Source: Nostoc sp. CENA543
GTDB taxonomy: Bacteria; Cyanobacteriota; Cyanobacteriia; Cyanobacteriales; Nostocaceae
Assembly: GCF_002896875.1 (NCBI RefSeq)
Contig: NZ_CP023278.1
Coordinates: 5,340,501 to 5,404,500 of the forward strand
Length of the DNA stretch: 64,000 bases
Direction of reading: 5' to 3'
Shown: positions 1 to 8,470 of the stretch, in pieces
Layout of the letters: each line of letters starts with the position of its first letter
How positions within the stretch are numbered: the first letter of the stretch is position 1
Translations under genes and position numbers: made by a program
The notes under the pieces: model-generated
Databases searched by the model: none
What the model was told of the DNA's origin: nothing
Seen by the model: the letters and a program-made list of their open reading frames with translations, nothing else

Positions 1-1342
1 ACGACAATTCATCATAACAATAGTTTAACTCTGCCCTTAACCGTTCAACTTTCTTCTTAATTGGAGGGTCTTTCCCTTCCTGGGCTTTGGCATACATTTT
101 AGCAAAGTTGCCCTTCATAGCTTGCTGAAATACCTTAATAAAAATAAGATACTGCTTGTCTTCTTCACTATTCTCTGCCATTATTATGAATCCTTCGCGG
201 TTGAAAAATAGCTGGTTAAATAAATATCCTTGTGAATCATCTATCACCAATTTTTCCCAAAAATTAGACCACCAATGGATTCCTTTCACTAAATTATCAG
301 CAATCAGGGAGCGAATCGGATTCACTTTAATAAAAATTTGCTTGGGTTGAATCTTCTGATAATTAGTTGGAAAATATTTTTGAATCTGTTGATAAGTGAT
401 TAAAGTATTTTTATCGATTTTAATTTCTTCTATACTCATCAATGTTCTTTGACGAGAATCTTTATTCATTTTTTCATATAACCAAACTTGACAAGCTTGA
501 TAGTAGTCACCTTGAGGCTGAATATCGTCTAAGCTGTAATAAAGTAATCCAGCTTCACCAAGACTACTAACATGAAGCTGTTTCGTTTCTAATTGCTGTA
601 ATCGCCATCTTCTTTGAGAAGCATCTTCAAAATCCTTGATTTCTGGAATCACCACCAAGTAGCGATGGGTTTTCTTTTCCTTCAAGTCTTCTGATGGAAT
701 ATGAAGTAAGCAATAATGACAAACTACTGGTACAAATAATAATGCTAAGGCGTATTCAGGCTTTTCTTCCAGTTTTGTAGTATTCTGCGTCCTAGCATGG
801 CGAACAATTCCCCCTAAATACAACCAACTGGTTATTTGAACATAATCCTGTCTGAGTTGTTGGGTATCTGTATCACATAACTTCTCTGCAAAGGTTTGAT
901 GTGCGTACCAAGTTAGGGATTTATATTGATACTCGACTTTTTTTTCTTCAAACGTTAGTTCAGTGTTAACTAGCTTTCCTGCTTGATAAAACTTATTAAG
1001 ACGCAGAAAAACAGCACACATTCCCTCATGAATCTGGATTTTTTGAGTTAAATCTATTGCATTATTGTCTAATCCTGCTAAATGAATTAAACCTGTATCA
1101 TCTAATTGAAAAGACTCATTAATTAACCAAGATATGGCGACAAAATCACTTCCTTGCCAGAATAATTCAATAGTATCAGCAGTTAAAGACCATGATATGT
1201 GTCCTCCCCGTTGACGAGATGAGGGATATTGCTTTTCTAATTGCTTTAAAGTCATATAAAGTCCCGTCATTCCCACCCTGTGTATTATTGTCGTATCCGC
1301 AGCACCGAGAGATAGAGAAATTTTGGGTTGGGTAGCAACCAT
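1..1342 (-). CDS. cas8: Cas8-like large subunit of a type I-B (MYXAN-type) Cascade, partial at the window edge
   Basis: An open minus-strand frame begins with ATG at 1342 (MVATQPKISLSLGAAD) and stays open to base 1, giving at least 447 codons without a stop, so the gene is cut by the window. The start lies 2 bases after the cas6 stop, which implies translational coupling in one operon read leftwards. I assign Cas8 (Cmx1/Cas8a1 class) from its position directly after a Cmx6-type Cas6, its size and its overall look; cas7 and cas5 would be expected just beyond the left edge. In the family, Cas8 is the Cascade large subunit and takes part in PAM recognition. In CAST systems it guides transposition rather than cleavage, because no Cas3 is present. 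The family call is inference from context; the reading frame itself is seen directly. Confidence 0.65.
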   Translation of the reverse strand, partial: MVATQPKISLSLGAADTTIIHRVGMTGLYMTLKQLEKQYPSSRQRGGHISWSLTADTIELFWQGSDFVAISWLINESFQLDDTGLIHLAGLDNNAIDLTQKIQIHEGMCAVFLRLNKFYQAGKLVNTELTFEEKKVEYQYKSLTWYAHQTFAEKLCDTDTQQLRQDYVQITSWLYLGGIVRHARTQNTTKLEEKPEYALALLFVPVVCHYCLLHIPSEDLKEKKTHRYLVVIPEIKDFEDASQRRWRLQQLETKQLHVSSLGEAGLLYYSLDDIQPQGDYYQACQVWLYEKMNKDSRQRTLMSIEEIKIDKNTLITYQQIQKYFPTNYQKIQPKQIFIKVNPIRSLIADNLVKGIHWWSNFWEKLVIDDSQGYLFNQLFFNREGFIIMAENSEEDKQYLIFIKVFQQAMKGNFAKMYAKAQEGKDPPIKKKVERLRAELNYCYDELS

Positions 1343-1344
1343 AA

Positions 1345-2007
1345 TCAGGTTTCCTCTTCTTCCTTGCTGCGAGTCGCTGGGACAAATATTCCACACATCA
1401 TCTTTCGTTTCCCACCAATCCCCTGTTCTTGCAAGGTTAAAGAATCTTCTGGGTTGAGTTCGCTGATTTTTACTCCAAATCCTCGAATTTCAAACTTTTT
1501 CTCTTCTTTATTGATGGTTAATTGTCTTTTTTGAGGCGTTCCATCTTGCCGGGTAAGTAATTCAATTTTCCCTTGTATTCCTATATTATCTAGTTGTCTT
1601 TGAACAGCTTCAATAAAGTTATTAGAGTCTTGAAAACCTTTAATTATCACTAATCTGGAATAGACACTTTCTGAAGAAATTAACGGTTTGTAGTCGGGAA
1701 TATCTAGTTGATAAGAATTTTGACCTATGTGAAAAGCTTGACCCGCTAAATAAGGATAAATTAAAGGAATTTGTTGATGATTAATCCGAATTTTTAGACG
1801 AGATTGAGCAGTTAGTTCAAGCAAATTGTTCCTAGTCGGAATTCCAGTAATTGGATGAATTCCAATAGATTTTAGTTCGTGAAGGCTAGGACAAATCCTG
1901 GACAAAGCACTATAGACAGCATAACCATTATCAAGAGGAATCGGTGCGCCTCTAAGTTTAAAGGTTAGGTCTAGGTAATATTCACTGTTTATAGCTGTGG
2001 CTATCAC
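1345..2007 (-). CDS. cas6: CRISPR-associated endoribonuclease Cas6 (Cmx6 type)
   Basis: The product is 220 residues and starts with GTG at 2007. The N-terminus (YLDLTFKLRGAPIPLDNGYA, then ALSRICPSLHE and IGIHPITG) matches the Cas6/Cmx6 family of type I-MYXAN (I-B) systems as I know it. A later IKGF segment near residue 120 fits the second ferredoxin-like half. Cas6 cuts the pre-crRNA within the repeats and stays bound to the 3' handle as part of Cascade. The gene heads a leftward operon with cas8 2 bases downstream and is divergent from the tniQ/tnsD-like gene at 2287. The C-terminus is strongly charged (a KEEEET tail). No CRISPR array is visible in the window; it would lie to the left. Confidence 0.8.
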   Translation of the reverse strand: MIATAINSEYYLDLTFKLRGAPIPLDNGYAVYSALSRICPSLHELKSIGIHPITGIPTRNNLLELTAQSRLKIRINHQQIPLIYPYLAGQAFHIGQNSYQLDIPDYKPLISSESVYSRLVIIKGFQDSNNFIEAVQRQLDNIGIQGKIELLTRQDGTPQKRQLTINKEEKKFEIRGFGVKISELNPEDSLTLQEQGIGGKRKMMCGIFVPATRSKEEEET

Positions 2008-2120
2008 GGTTAAGAATTTTTAGAAAATTTGATACTAAAGTTTGAAATAATTCCAATATTTTAAGTAAGTCGGTGAGAATAAACCTAACTATATAACAGA
2101 TTGTAAAATAGGTATAACCC

Positions 2121-2160
2121 TTGCGATTGCTTCATTCTACTTCGTTTCATTCGCAATGAC
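2121..2160. repeat. Dispersed-type imperfect palindrome in the cas6/tniQ spacer
   Basis: The 279-base divergent spacer between cas6 and the tniQ-like gene is A+T-rich, apart from this segment bounded by TTGCGA and its complement TCGCAA. It resembles short interspersed palindromes common in cyanobacterial intergenic DNA. No promoter could be assigned with confidence in the spacer. Confidence 0.35.
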
Positions 2161-2286
2161 ATAGAGTGAATTATTTAAGCCGTTCTACTTATCTACAATA
2201 GTACATTGTAAATTAAGTCAAAAGCTCAGGTTATCGAAGTATAATTTTTATTAAAAATTTAGATTATTTAACAAAAAACCATCGTC

Positions 2287-3663
2287 ATGGACATTGACAT
2301 AATCCAAATTCAACCCTACTTTGAGGATGAGCTATGGAGTCCAGAGAAATTTCCAATGCTTGAGCGAAGTCGTTTACATCATTTGGAACCGATTGGTATA
2401 GGGACTCCTATGGTTGAGAGTTTAACCAGTTATGTGACACGATTAGCTCATTCTCATGGGGTTTTTGTCAATATATTACTATCAAGAATAGTTAATCCAC
2501 TCTTACAACAAACCTTTATTAAAAATTCTACCAGTAGAGGATTAAAACCATTTTTTAACCGTTCTCATGCCTTAAATGGATATGGGATAATGGCTACTGA
2601 TTTTGTTGATGTTCTTAATAAATTAACTTTGCATAATCAGCTAGAGTTATTAACATTAATACCCTTCTCAAACATTTTAGTTACAAAAGGTTTATTACGT
2701 TCTCATAAAGCTTGGTGTCCAATATGTTACCAACACTGGAAACAAAAGAAACAACTTATTTATGATCCATTACTCTGGTCATTCAATGATGTCAAGATTT
2801 GTTTAATACATCAACATACTCTTGTGCAAAATTGTCCTCATTGTCATAGTCAATTACTTTGGTTAAACTGGAAATCCACTTTAGGCTATTGTTCACAATG
2901 TTTTCAGTGGTTAGGAGGATATTCTAAAACTTCAGTAGTTGATCGGGAGAGATGGATAGTAGAAAATTTGGGAGAATTTCTTACCAATGCAAATCAGTTA
3001 TCTTCTGTACTTACTCAAGAGCTTATACCAAAATCTTTCACCCATGTAGTGCATAAAGTTAGCGGAGATAATATAGCTGCTTTTGCTGCAATGCACAAAA
3101 TACCTAAAAATACTTTCTGGGGTTGGTATTCAGGTAAAACTTGTCCCTCTTTATTTGCTTTACTGCAAATTTGTTATAATCTTAAAATTTCTTTATTTCA
3201 GTTCTTCACACAAGATTTCAATCTATCAACAAATCATTGTCAAAATCTCAAGCTTGACATGAAATATTCTAATAAAATACGTTCATCTCCCAAAATACTC
3301 GACTTGGATCATATTGAAAATACCCTGACCAGCATTTTATCTCAAGCAAAAGATCCATTACCAACAATTGCAGAGATAGCCAAACAATTAAAAATTAATA
3401 GACGAGTTATTTCAAGACATTTTCCTTTATTATCCCATCAAATTGTCGTTAAACGTCGCAATTATATGGGTATGTGTCACTTAGCTGCTATTGAGCAGTG
3501 TTGTCAAGAAATTGTAGAAGCTATTGTCTCACTCCATCAATCAGGAGAATATCCAACCGAGTCTCGTGTGTGTGAGCTGATTAGTAACCCCGGCTATTTT
3601 CGTTATAAGAAGGTTCGACTATTCTATAAGAAAACAGTTCAATCTATTTTAAGTAGGTTGTGA
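2287..3663 (+). CDS. tniQ: TniQ/TnsD-family transposon target-selection protein
   Basis: The product is 458 residues. The N-terminal part (LEPIGIGTPMVESLTSYVTR, then LAHSHGV) is the TniQ opening motif. A zinc-binding region follows with CPIC at residue 144, CPHC at 183 and CSQC at 202. The C-terminal third has helix-turn-helix-like stretches (IAEIAKQLKINRRVISRHF near 360-380 and a second near 420), as in TnsD-type proteins that bind an attachment site directly. TniQ proteins link target recognition, by Cascade or by DNA binding, to the TnsC/TnsB transposition machinery. The gene diverges from cas6 and ends about 160 bases from the 3' end of a tRNA-Val gene. That position, and the extra C-terminal DNA-binding part, favour the homing TnsD/TniQ2 of a type I-B CAST over the Cascade-bound TniQ, but either is possible. 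Confidence 0.85.
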   Translation: MDIDIIQIQPYFEDELWSPEKFPMLERSRLHHLEPIGIGTPMVESLTSYVTRLAHSHGVFVNILLSRIVNPLLQQTFIKNSTSRGLKPFFNRSHALNGYGIMATDFVDVLNKLTLHNQLELLTLIPFSNILVTKGLLRSHKAWCPICYQHWKQKKQLIYDPLLWSFNDVKICLIHQHTLVQNCPHCHSQLLWLNWKSTLGYCSQCFQWLGGYSKTSVVDRERWIVENLGEFLTNANQLSSVLTQELIPKSFTHVVHKVSGDNIAAFAAMHKIPKNTFWGWYSGKTCPSLFALLQICYNLKISLFQFFTQDFNLSTNHCQNLKLDMKYSNKIRSSPKILDLDHIENTLTSILSQAKDPLPTIAEIAKQLKINRRVISRHFPLLSHQIVVKRRNYMGMCHLAAIEQCCQEIVEAIVSLHQSGEYPTESRVCELISNPGYFRYKKVRLFYKKTVQSILSRL

Positions 3664-3715
3664 ACTTTCAGTACGAATGGAAATGGTTGATAATTCACAT
3701 TGATTTTTTCAAAAT

Positions 3716-3791
3716 TTTTCAGGCATGATTTTGCCGTTACTGTTTTCAAGCATAGCTTTGCCGTTGCGGCAAAATCAAACTTTAAATCACA
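3716..3791. mobile_element. Candidate terminus of the Tn7-like/CAST element with two TnsB-site-like repeats
   Basis: Two 23-bp direct repeats lie at 3716-3738 and 3743-3765 and match at 19 of 23 positions (core TTTTCARGCAT, then TTTGCCGTT), offset by 27 bp. The same block holds a perfect 10-bp inverted repeat, GATTTTGCCG at 3727-3736 with its complement at 3767-3776. Read on the minus strand, a TGT at 3791-3789 lies just outside the repeats, and Tn7-like ends start with TGT. That would put the junction about 31 bp from the end of the tRNA-Val gene. The repeats are seen directly; their role as TnsB sites and the exact end are inference, because the other end is outside the window. Confidence 0.5.
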
Positions 3792-3822
3792 CGATGATAA
3801 ATAATCAATCACTGAAAAAATA

Positions 3823-3896
<74 letters not shown>

Positions 3897-3961
3897 TTGC
3901 TGCACGATTTATCAATATAGCATACATTTCTCGTAAAGCAAATATTTTTGCTGACAAATTT

Positions 3962-5218
3962 CTACTGCTGAAGTCTGTTCTTTGCCTGCGATATTAGTGT
4001 CTGTGCTTCTGCGTAGGCTGTTGTCCCAGGTTGTACTGTATTTAGTTGATTGATAATACCTTGAATTTGCGATCGCAATTGCTGTTGCTCAGAGGCAGGG
4101 GTAGCAATCAATCTTTGAATGTTCTCATTCGCCTCTTTCAGAGACAATTGTGAGTCTATTTCCGCTTGCAGTCGAGTTTCTACAATTCCTAAATTAGTTT
4201 GATAAGTTGCTAGCAACTTCTGCGCTTCTAAATAACCTGGATCTTCTAGTTGAACGGTTTGTAATTGCTCAATGGCTGTTGACCACAATTTAGCAATTTG
4301 CTTCCATTTCGTCTCTGTATGTGGCGGTTTTTGAGCCAATTTAGCAGCCGCCAGCGCAAATTGTTTTGCACCATCAATTAATTTGCTACTGCGAGGATCA
4401 ACAATACCCTGTATTTTACTTTGGTAGCTGACTAATAACTTTTGGGCTTCTAGATAACGGGGATTTTCTAAGGGAACTTGATTGATGCGATTAATAGCTT
4501 GTTGCCATAATTCTGATGCAGCTTTTGGCTGAGTTTGCTTGGCTTGTTCGGCGGCTAAGTCAAATTCCTGTGCGGCTGTGATGAAATTACCAACCCGCGC
4601 ATTTTCAAAATCACGTTTGTAAGCGTTGAGTTTGGCTTTTGCTGTTTTGGCTGCTAATGTTTGTTGGGGAATTTGTTCTAATTGGTCTATTCCTTCTTGC
4701 CAAATTGCTAGGGCTTTCTCTCTATCTTGAGTATTAGTAGCCTGTTGATATTGCTGCTTTGCGGCTTGTAATGTTTGTTCAGCTTGAGACAGTGGAACTA
4801 GAGCATTTTTGTCTTGAAATACGATTGCTTCTATTCTTCCTACTCGTTGACGGGCTGTTTCAAATTCATCTACCGTAAATTTCCAAGTACAACCAAATAA
4901 ATTGCAGTAGGTCTGCGGATAGTATCCTAAAAACCAAACTGGTAAATTATCCAAATTCCGTTTTGCTGCTTTAACCTTTTCCCCACCCCGTTCAATATCT
5001 GCTGGACTAGTAGATTGATTAATTAATTGGTCTGCTTGTTCTAAATTGTGAATTGCTTCACGGTAGTTATGATCCATGTTGATATAACTAGGCAACAACA
5101 GGATAGGTACAGTTTTGGCAACAGGCCAGCGAATCATCGGATAAGGTAGATTGACCACCCAAAGCACCCCGGCTGCACCTCCTAAAAGAATCACAACCCA
5201 TTTAATTTTGTTTAACAT
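3962..5218 (-). CDS. Membrane-anchored, helical-repeat hypothetical protein
   Basis: The product is 418 residues and I do not recognise a named family. The N-terminus has one hydrophobic segment (about residues 7-24, WVVILLGGAAGVLWVVNL), suggesting a signal anchor. The rest is Gln/Ala/Glu-rich and predicted helical. A TPR-like unit recurs: LWQQAINRINQVPLENPRYL near residue 245, a close copy (LWSTAIEQLQTVQLEDPGYL) near 330, and a weaker third at the C-terminus ending in AEAQTLISQAKNRLQQ. The likely role is a periplasm-facing scaffold or protein-interaction factor. It is transcribed alone, 65 bases from the tRNA-Val gene. Confidence 0.8.
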   Translation of the reverse strand: MLNKIKWVVILLGGAAGVLWVVNLPYPMIRWPVAKTVPILLLPSYINMDHNYREAIHNLEQADQLINQSTSPADIERGGEKVKAAKRNLDNLPVWFLGYYPQTYCNLFGCTWKFTVDEFETARQRVGRIEAIVFQDKNALVPLSQAEQTLQAAKQQYQQATNTQDREKALAIWQEGIDQLEQIPQQTLAAKTAKAKLNAYKRDFENARVGNFITAAQEFDLAAEQAKQTQPKAASELWQQAINRINQVPLENPRYLEAQKLLVSYQSKIQGIVDPRSSKLIDGAKQFALAAAKLAQKPPHTETKWKQIAKLWSTAIEQLQTVQLEDPGYLEAQKLLATYQTNLGIVETRLQAEIDSQLSLKEANENIQRLIATPASEQQQLRSQIQGIINQLNTVQPGTTAYAEAQTLISQAKNRLQQ

Positions 5219-5340
5219 AGCTATAAGTAAATATAAGCTTTAACCTATAGCTTTAGTATTCCCACTACGGGTGACGTAAATTACAGTTACTGTGGGGATT
5301 GGGGATTGGGACAAGGAAGACAAGGGAGAAGAAGTATTTA

Positions 5341-5374
5341 AGGACTACTGACTATTGACTATTGACTATTGACT
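5341..5374. repeat. Heptanucleotide STRR (ACTATTG units)
   Basis: Consecutive copies of a 7-bp unit (GACTATT) lie in the spacer between two divergently oriented genes. This is the short tandemly repeated repetitive type typical of heterocystous cyanobacteria. Confidence 0.8.
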
Positions 5375-5436
5375 TTCTCCCCTAAAAAGTATTGTTAAAA
5401 TTTATAAGTATTATAAGAAAAAATTGATTATCTAAA

Positions 5437-6213
5437 ATGTCAACGGCTTTAATCACTGGTGCATCAAGTGGTATTGGCCAGGCCTTTGCCCAAGAATTAG
5501 CTGCGCGTCAAACTAATTTAGTTCTTGTTGCACGTTCAGCAGAAAAATTACATCAGCTAGCTCAAGAATTACAATTACAACACAACATCCAAGTAGAAGT
5601 GATAGTTAAAGACCTCACAGAACCAAATGCGGCGGCGGATGTCTTTGATATTACTAAAACTAAGGGATTAACTGTTGATTTATTAATCAATAATGCTGGT
5701 TTTGGTGATTATGGCGACTTTGCAGAAACAGAAGGGGAACGACAAGTCAAAATGGTGCAATTAAACGTTTTGGCTTTGGTGGATTTGACTCACAAGTTTT
5801 TACCTTTGATGCGACAACGCCATTCAGGAAGCATTATTAATGTAGCCTCAATTGCTGCATTTCAACCTATACCATACCTTTCGGTATATGCTGCTAGTAA
5901 GGCTTTTGTTTTGAGTTTTAGTGAAGCATTATGGGCGGAAAATCGTAAATATGGGGTTCGTGTTTTAGTGGTTTGTCCTGGCCCCACAGAAACAAACTTT
6001 TTTACTGAAGCTCGTTTTCCCACGGCTTTTACTGGCAAAACCAGTAAAATATCTACTTCAGAAGAAGTAGTAAATGATGCTTTAAAGGCTTTAGCAAAAG
6101 GTGACTCGACCTCAGTTAGTGGCAGTTTCTTAAGTAAAATAATTACGAATATGCCGAGATTGTTACCGCGAGAAACTTTGGTAAGAATTTTAGAAAGTCA
6201 GTTTAAAGCTTAA
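5437..6213 (+). CDS. Short-chain dehydrogenase/reductase (classical SDR)
   Basis: The product is 258 residues, usual for the classical SDR family. It has the cofactor motif TGASSGIG at residues 7-14, NNAG at 85-88, the structural Asn110, and the catalytic Ser138, Tyr151 and Lys155 (YAASK). Arg33 after the second strand (VARS) suggests a preference for NADP(H). Resemblance is to the DltE/YdfG-like broad-specificity oxidoreductases. The substrate cannot be told from sequence. The gene is monocistronic and convergent with the S4-domain gene across a hairpin-forming spacer. Confidence 0.9.
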   Translation: MSTALITGASSGIGQAFAQELAARQTNLVLVARSAEKLHQLAQELQLQHNIQVEVIVKDLTEPNAAADVFDITKTKGLTVDLLINNAGFGDYGDFAETEGERQVKMVQLNVLALVDLTHKFLPLMRQRHSGSIINVASIAAFQPIPYLSVYAASKAFVLSFSEALWAENRKYGVRVLVVCPGPTETNFFTEARFPTAFTGKTSKISTSEEVVNDALKALAKGDSTSVSGSFLSKIITNMPRLLPRETLVRILESQFKA

Positions 6214-6218
6214 TTATT

Positions 6219-6272
6219 GGGAATAGGGAATGGGCATTGGTTATATTCCCCATTACCTATTTCCCATTCCCT
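6219..6272. terminator. Candidate bidirectional terminator hairpin
   Basis: GGGAATAGGGAATGGG at 6219-6234 can pair with a C-rich complement at about 6256-6272, between two convergent genes. There is no clean T-run, so termination is inferred from position and pairing only. Confidence 0.4.
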
Positions 6273-7050
6273 AAATATATCTAGTTAATTGAACGCGGTA
6301 GCGTTCTTTTTTTGTGACAGCGATTTCACCAACTTCTAAACGTCCTTTACCGCGAATGGCGATTAAGTCACCGGATTTAACTTGAGAACTAGGTTGAGTG
6401 ACTTCTTTCCAATTGACGCGCACATCCCCTGCGTCGATGAAGTCTACCATTTTACTGCGAGACATTCCAAAACCAGCAGAAGCGATCGCATCTAATCTTA
6501 AAGAAGCTTCCACCGTAGTTAATTCTTTTTTCTTGGGTTCGCGGATTTTTAACTCACTCAAATCTATCGGCTGGGTTTTCACAGGAACGGAACGCACCTG
6601 CTGAAGATTCATGGTTAAAAACTCTACCAACTCTGGAACAACTATTGCTTGCGCGCCGCGTTCACCTAAAACAATAATGTCCCCAGTTTTTTCTCTGACA
6701 ATACCCGTTCCTAACATCGCGCCTAAAAAGTCGCGGTGCGTCGCTGAGTCAAATAGAAAATTACCAGCAATTTCTAGTGCTACTAAGCTAACTTGAGATT
6801 GATCCAAGGGTAAATCAGAACGAGCGATCGCAACTCTTTGACGTTCCGCCTGCGGATATCCACCCCAAGGTAACAATTGCACTTCTGTTAAACGATTAAA
6901 TACCCGTTGCATTTCCGCTAATTCTGGAGGTGACAGAAAATCTGTCAACACCACTTCCCAAGTTTTAATCGCCTGTTCCGCTTGGTCAATTACACGAGCT
7001 ATACTATCTCGATTTTCAACACCCTTTAATAATTCTTCTCTTGGCAACAT
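6271..7050 (-). CDS. Photosystem II S4-domain protein (YlmH-like RNA-binding protein)
   Basis: The product is 259 residues. The C-terminal half carries an S4 RNA-binding domain (about 180-245: LRLDAIASAGFGMSRSKMVD, then DVRVNWKEV and GDLIAIRGKGRLEVGEI). The N-terminal half matches the YlmH-type region (FLSPPELAEM, AIARSDL, GDIIVLGERGAQAIV). This architecture is the cyanobacterial 'photosystem II S4 domain protein' family, conserved in oxygenic phototrophs. Its biochemical role is unproven; RNA binding is inferred from the S4 fold. Start ATG at 7050 lies just inside a repeat-rich spacer. Confidence 0.85.
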   Translation of the reverse strand: MLPREELLKGVENRDSIARVIDQAEQAIKTWEVVLTDFLSPPELAEMQRVFNRLTEVQLLPWGGYPQAERQRVAIARSDLPLDQSQVSLVALEIAGNFLFDSATHRDFLGAMLGTGIVREKTGDIIVLGERGAQAIVVPELVEFLTMNLQQVRSVPVKTQPIDLSELKIREPKKKELTTVEASLRLDAIASAGFGMSRSKMVDFIDAGDVRVNWKEVTQPSSQVKSGDLIAIRGKGRLEVGEIAVTKKERYRVQLTRYI

Positions 7051-7052
7051 GA

Positions 7053-7265
7053 TTAATAGTCAATAGTCATTAGTCAATAGTCATTAGTCAATAGTCATTA
7101 GTCATTAGTCAACATTCAATAGTCACTACTCATTACTCAGCACCGGCTAAACGCCGCGCTACCGCTAACAGCACTCATTACTCATTACTCATTACTCATT
7201 ACTCATTACTCATTACTCCAACCTTGTCTCCCTTGTCCCAATCCCCATTCCCCATTCCCCAATCC
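7053..7265. repeat. STRR cluster with an embedded GC-rich repeat
   Basis: Heptanucleotide units (AATAGTC, ATTAGTC, then CATTACT) fill this spacer. They are interrupted at 7138-7174 by a 37-bp GC-rich sequence beginning CAGCACCGGCTAAACGCC. The same 37-bp sequence is found at 61767-61803 and, inverted, at 62577-62613. Confidence 0.9.
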
Positions 7266-7760
7266 CTAACCCGCGTAACCTTGAATATTCTCTGGTTCAA
7301 ACTGTCTTAAGATGCGAGTAGCTTGGCGAGAGAGAGTTTCCGAACCTTGGACTACAACAAGATATTTACCGGCATCTAAACGGTTGCGGTAGGGTAAAGC
7401 ATCACCACTACCCACAACTAAGCCGATTCCGCCACCGACAAATACGCTACCCATTGCACCACTAGCAGCACCTAATAGTCCACCAATAATGTGATTACCA
7501 ATTTCACCTGCCCAGGCGAAGGTATCTAAACCAGTAATCAAACTAAAAGTAAAACCAGCAAAAAAGCCAAATGGTACTAGCCAATAGGCCATAAGTTGCG
7601 CTTGTTTTTTGGCTTGAGCATTGGGATCAATTAAACCAAACTCATCGGCACTTTTATAACCTCTACCCAAAATTGTGCTGTCTATGCCTTCTTTTTCTAA
7701 CGCTAAGTAAGCAGCTTCAGCTTGGATACGGTCTGGTAACACGGCCACAAGGTAATTCAT
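7266..7760 (-). CDS. Small glycine-rich membrane protein, unknown function
   Basis: I prefer ATG 7760 (MNYLVAVLPDR), giving 164 residues, over an in-frame TTG at 7772. The N-terminus looks like a small soluble sensor-like fold (residues 1-45). A hydrophobic pair of helices follows, the second very glycine-rich (IIGGLLGAASGAMGSVFVGG), resembling glycine-zipper membrane segments. The C-terminus (YLVVVQGSETLSRQATRILR) repeats the character of the N-terminus. I do not recognise a named family. It is transcribed on the minus strand between two conserved genes with long spacers, so it is probably monocistronic. Confidence 0.75.
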   Translation of the reverse strand: MNYLVAVLPDRIQAEAAYLALEKEGIDSTILGRGYKSADEFGLIDPNAQAKKQAQLMAYWLVPFGFFAGFTFSLITGLDTFAWAGEIGNHIIGGLLGAASGAMGSVFVGGGIGLVVGSGDALPYRNRLDAGKYLVVVQGSETLSRQATRILRQFEPENIQGYAG

Positions 7761-7919
7761 TGATGCTATCAATAGTATTTTTCTGATGAAGTTTTGCCTT
7801 AATTAACAGCGTATCAGGAGTTGTTGGGCATTGGGCATAGAAGAGGAATTGGTGCAGGGGGCAAGGGAGAGAAAAATTTCCCCATTTCTCCCTGCTCCCT
7901 GCCTCTTATTCCCTATTCC

Positions 7920-8297
7920 CTACCTTAACGTATCCATTGGTTCACAGAAGTTATTTACACCTTGCTTCAGGATGTACATCAAAACTGGTGTGGCTAAAAT
8001 CTTGGGAAATGTGGGCATGGTTTTGAGATGTGCGATCATCTCTTTGATGGAACCGTTTTGTAAGTCTTCTCGAAATTGTTGTTCACAAATGACAGCACGC
8101 CACCTTTTCGCCAAGTCGCCCAGCCACTCTGAATTAGCTTGTTCTGGTTCTTGTCCAGCTTTAATTGCTAGAGTCATGGCTGCGTCTTCTAAATCTCCTT
8201 CACAGTCCTCAATCAATTCCAAGGCTTCCATAGCTGCTTGATCATCTACCAATTGAGAACGAAACGTGGCAATTTCTTGGGATGTGACTGTAGTCAT
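7920..8297 (-). CDS. Conserved cyanobacterial hypothetical protein
   Basis: The product is 125 residues, soluble and mostly helical, with a net negative N-terminal half (DCEGDLEDAAMTLAIKAG resembles a UBA-like or EF-hand-like helix pair, weakly). There is no signal peptide or membrane segment. I do not recognise the family. ATG at 8297 is the only sensible start. Downstream of its stop lies a C-rich spacer (7845-7920) that pairs with a G-rich partner and could end the transcript. Confidence 0.7.
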   Translation of the reverse strand: MTTVTSQEIATFRSQLVDDQAAMEALELIEDCEGDLEDAAMTLAIKAGQEPEQANSEWLGDLAKRWRAVICEQQFREDLQNGSIKEMIAHLKTMPTFPKILATPVLMYILKQGVNNFCEPMDTLR

Positions 8298-8470
8298 GAG
8301 TTTTTACATATTAGTCAATAGTCCATAATCTCTAGTGTGTCATTTCTGAGTCAATATTGATTCACCCCAAAAAATTAAGTGATGAGTGCTGAGTCTGGAT
8401 AACTCATCACTCATCACTATTAAGTGTCGACAAAAGACATATCCGAAAAATGAAGCTGTCTCAAGTAAAA

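Noticed and set aside
156-350. Plus-strand frame at the left edge
   Set aside because: Antisense to the continuous cas8-like frame that reads through the whole segment.
7053-7265. Regularly spaced repeats that might suggest a CRISPR array
   Set aside because: Units are 7 bp and contiguous with no unique spacers; these are STRRs. No CRISPR array is visible anywhere in the window.
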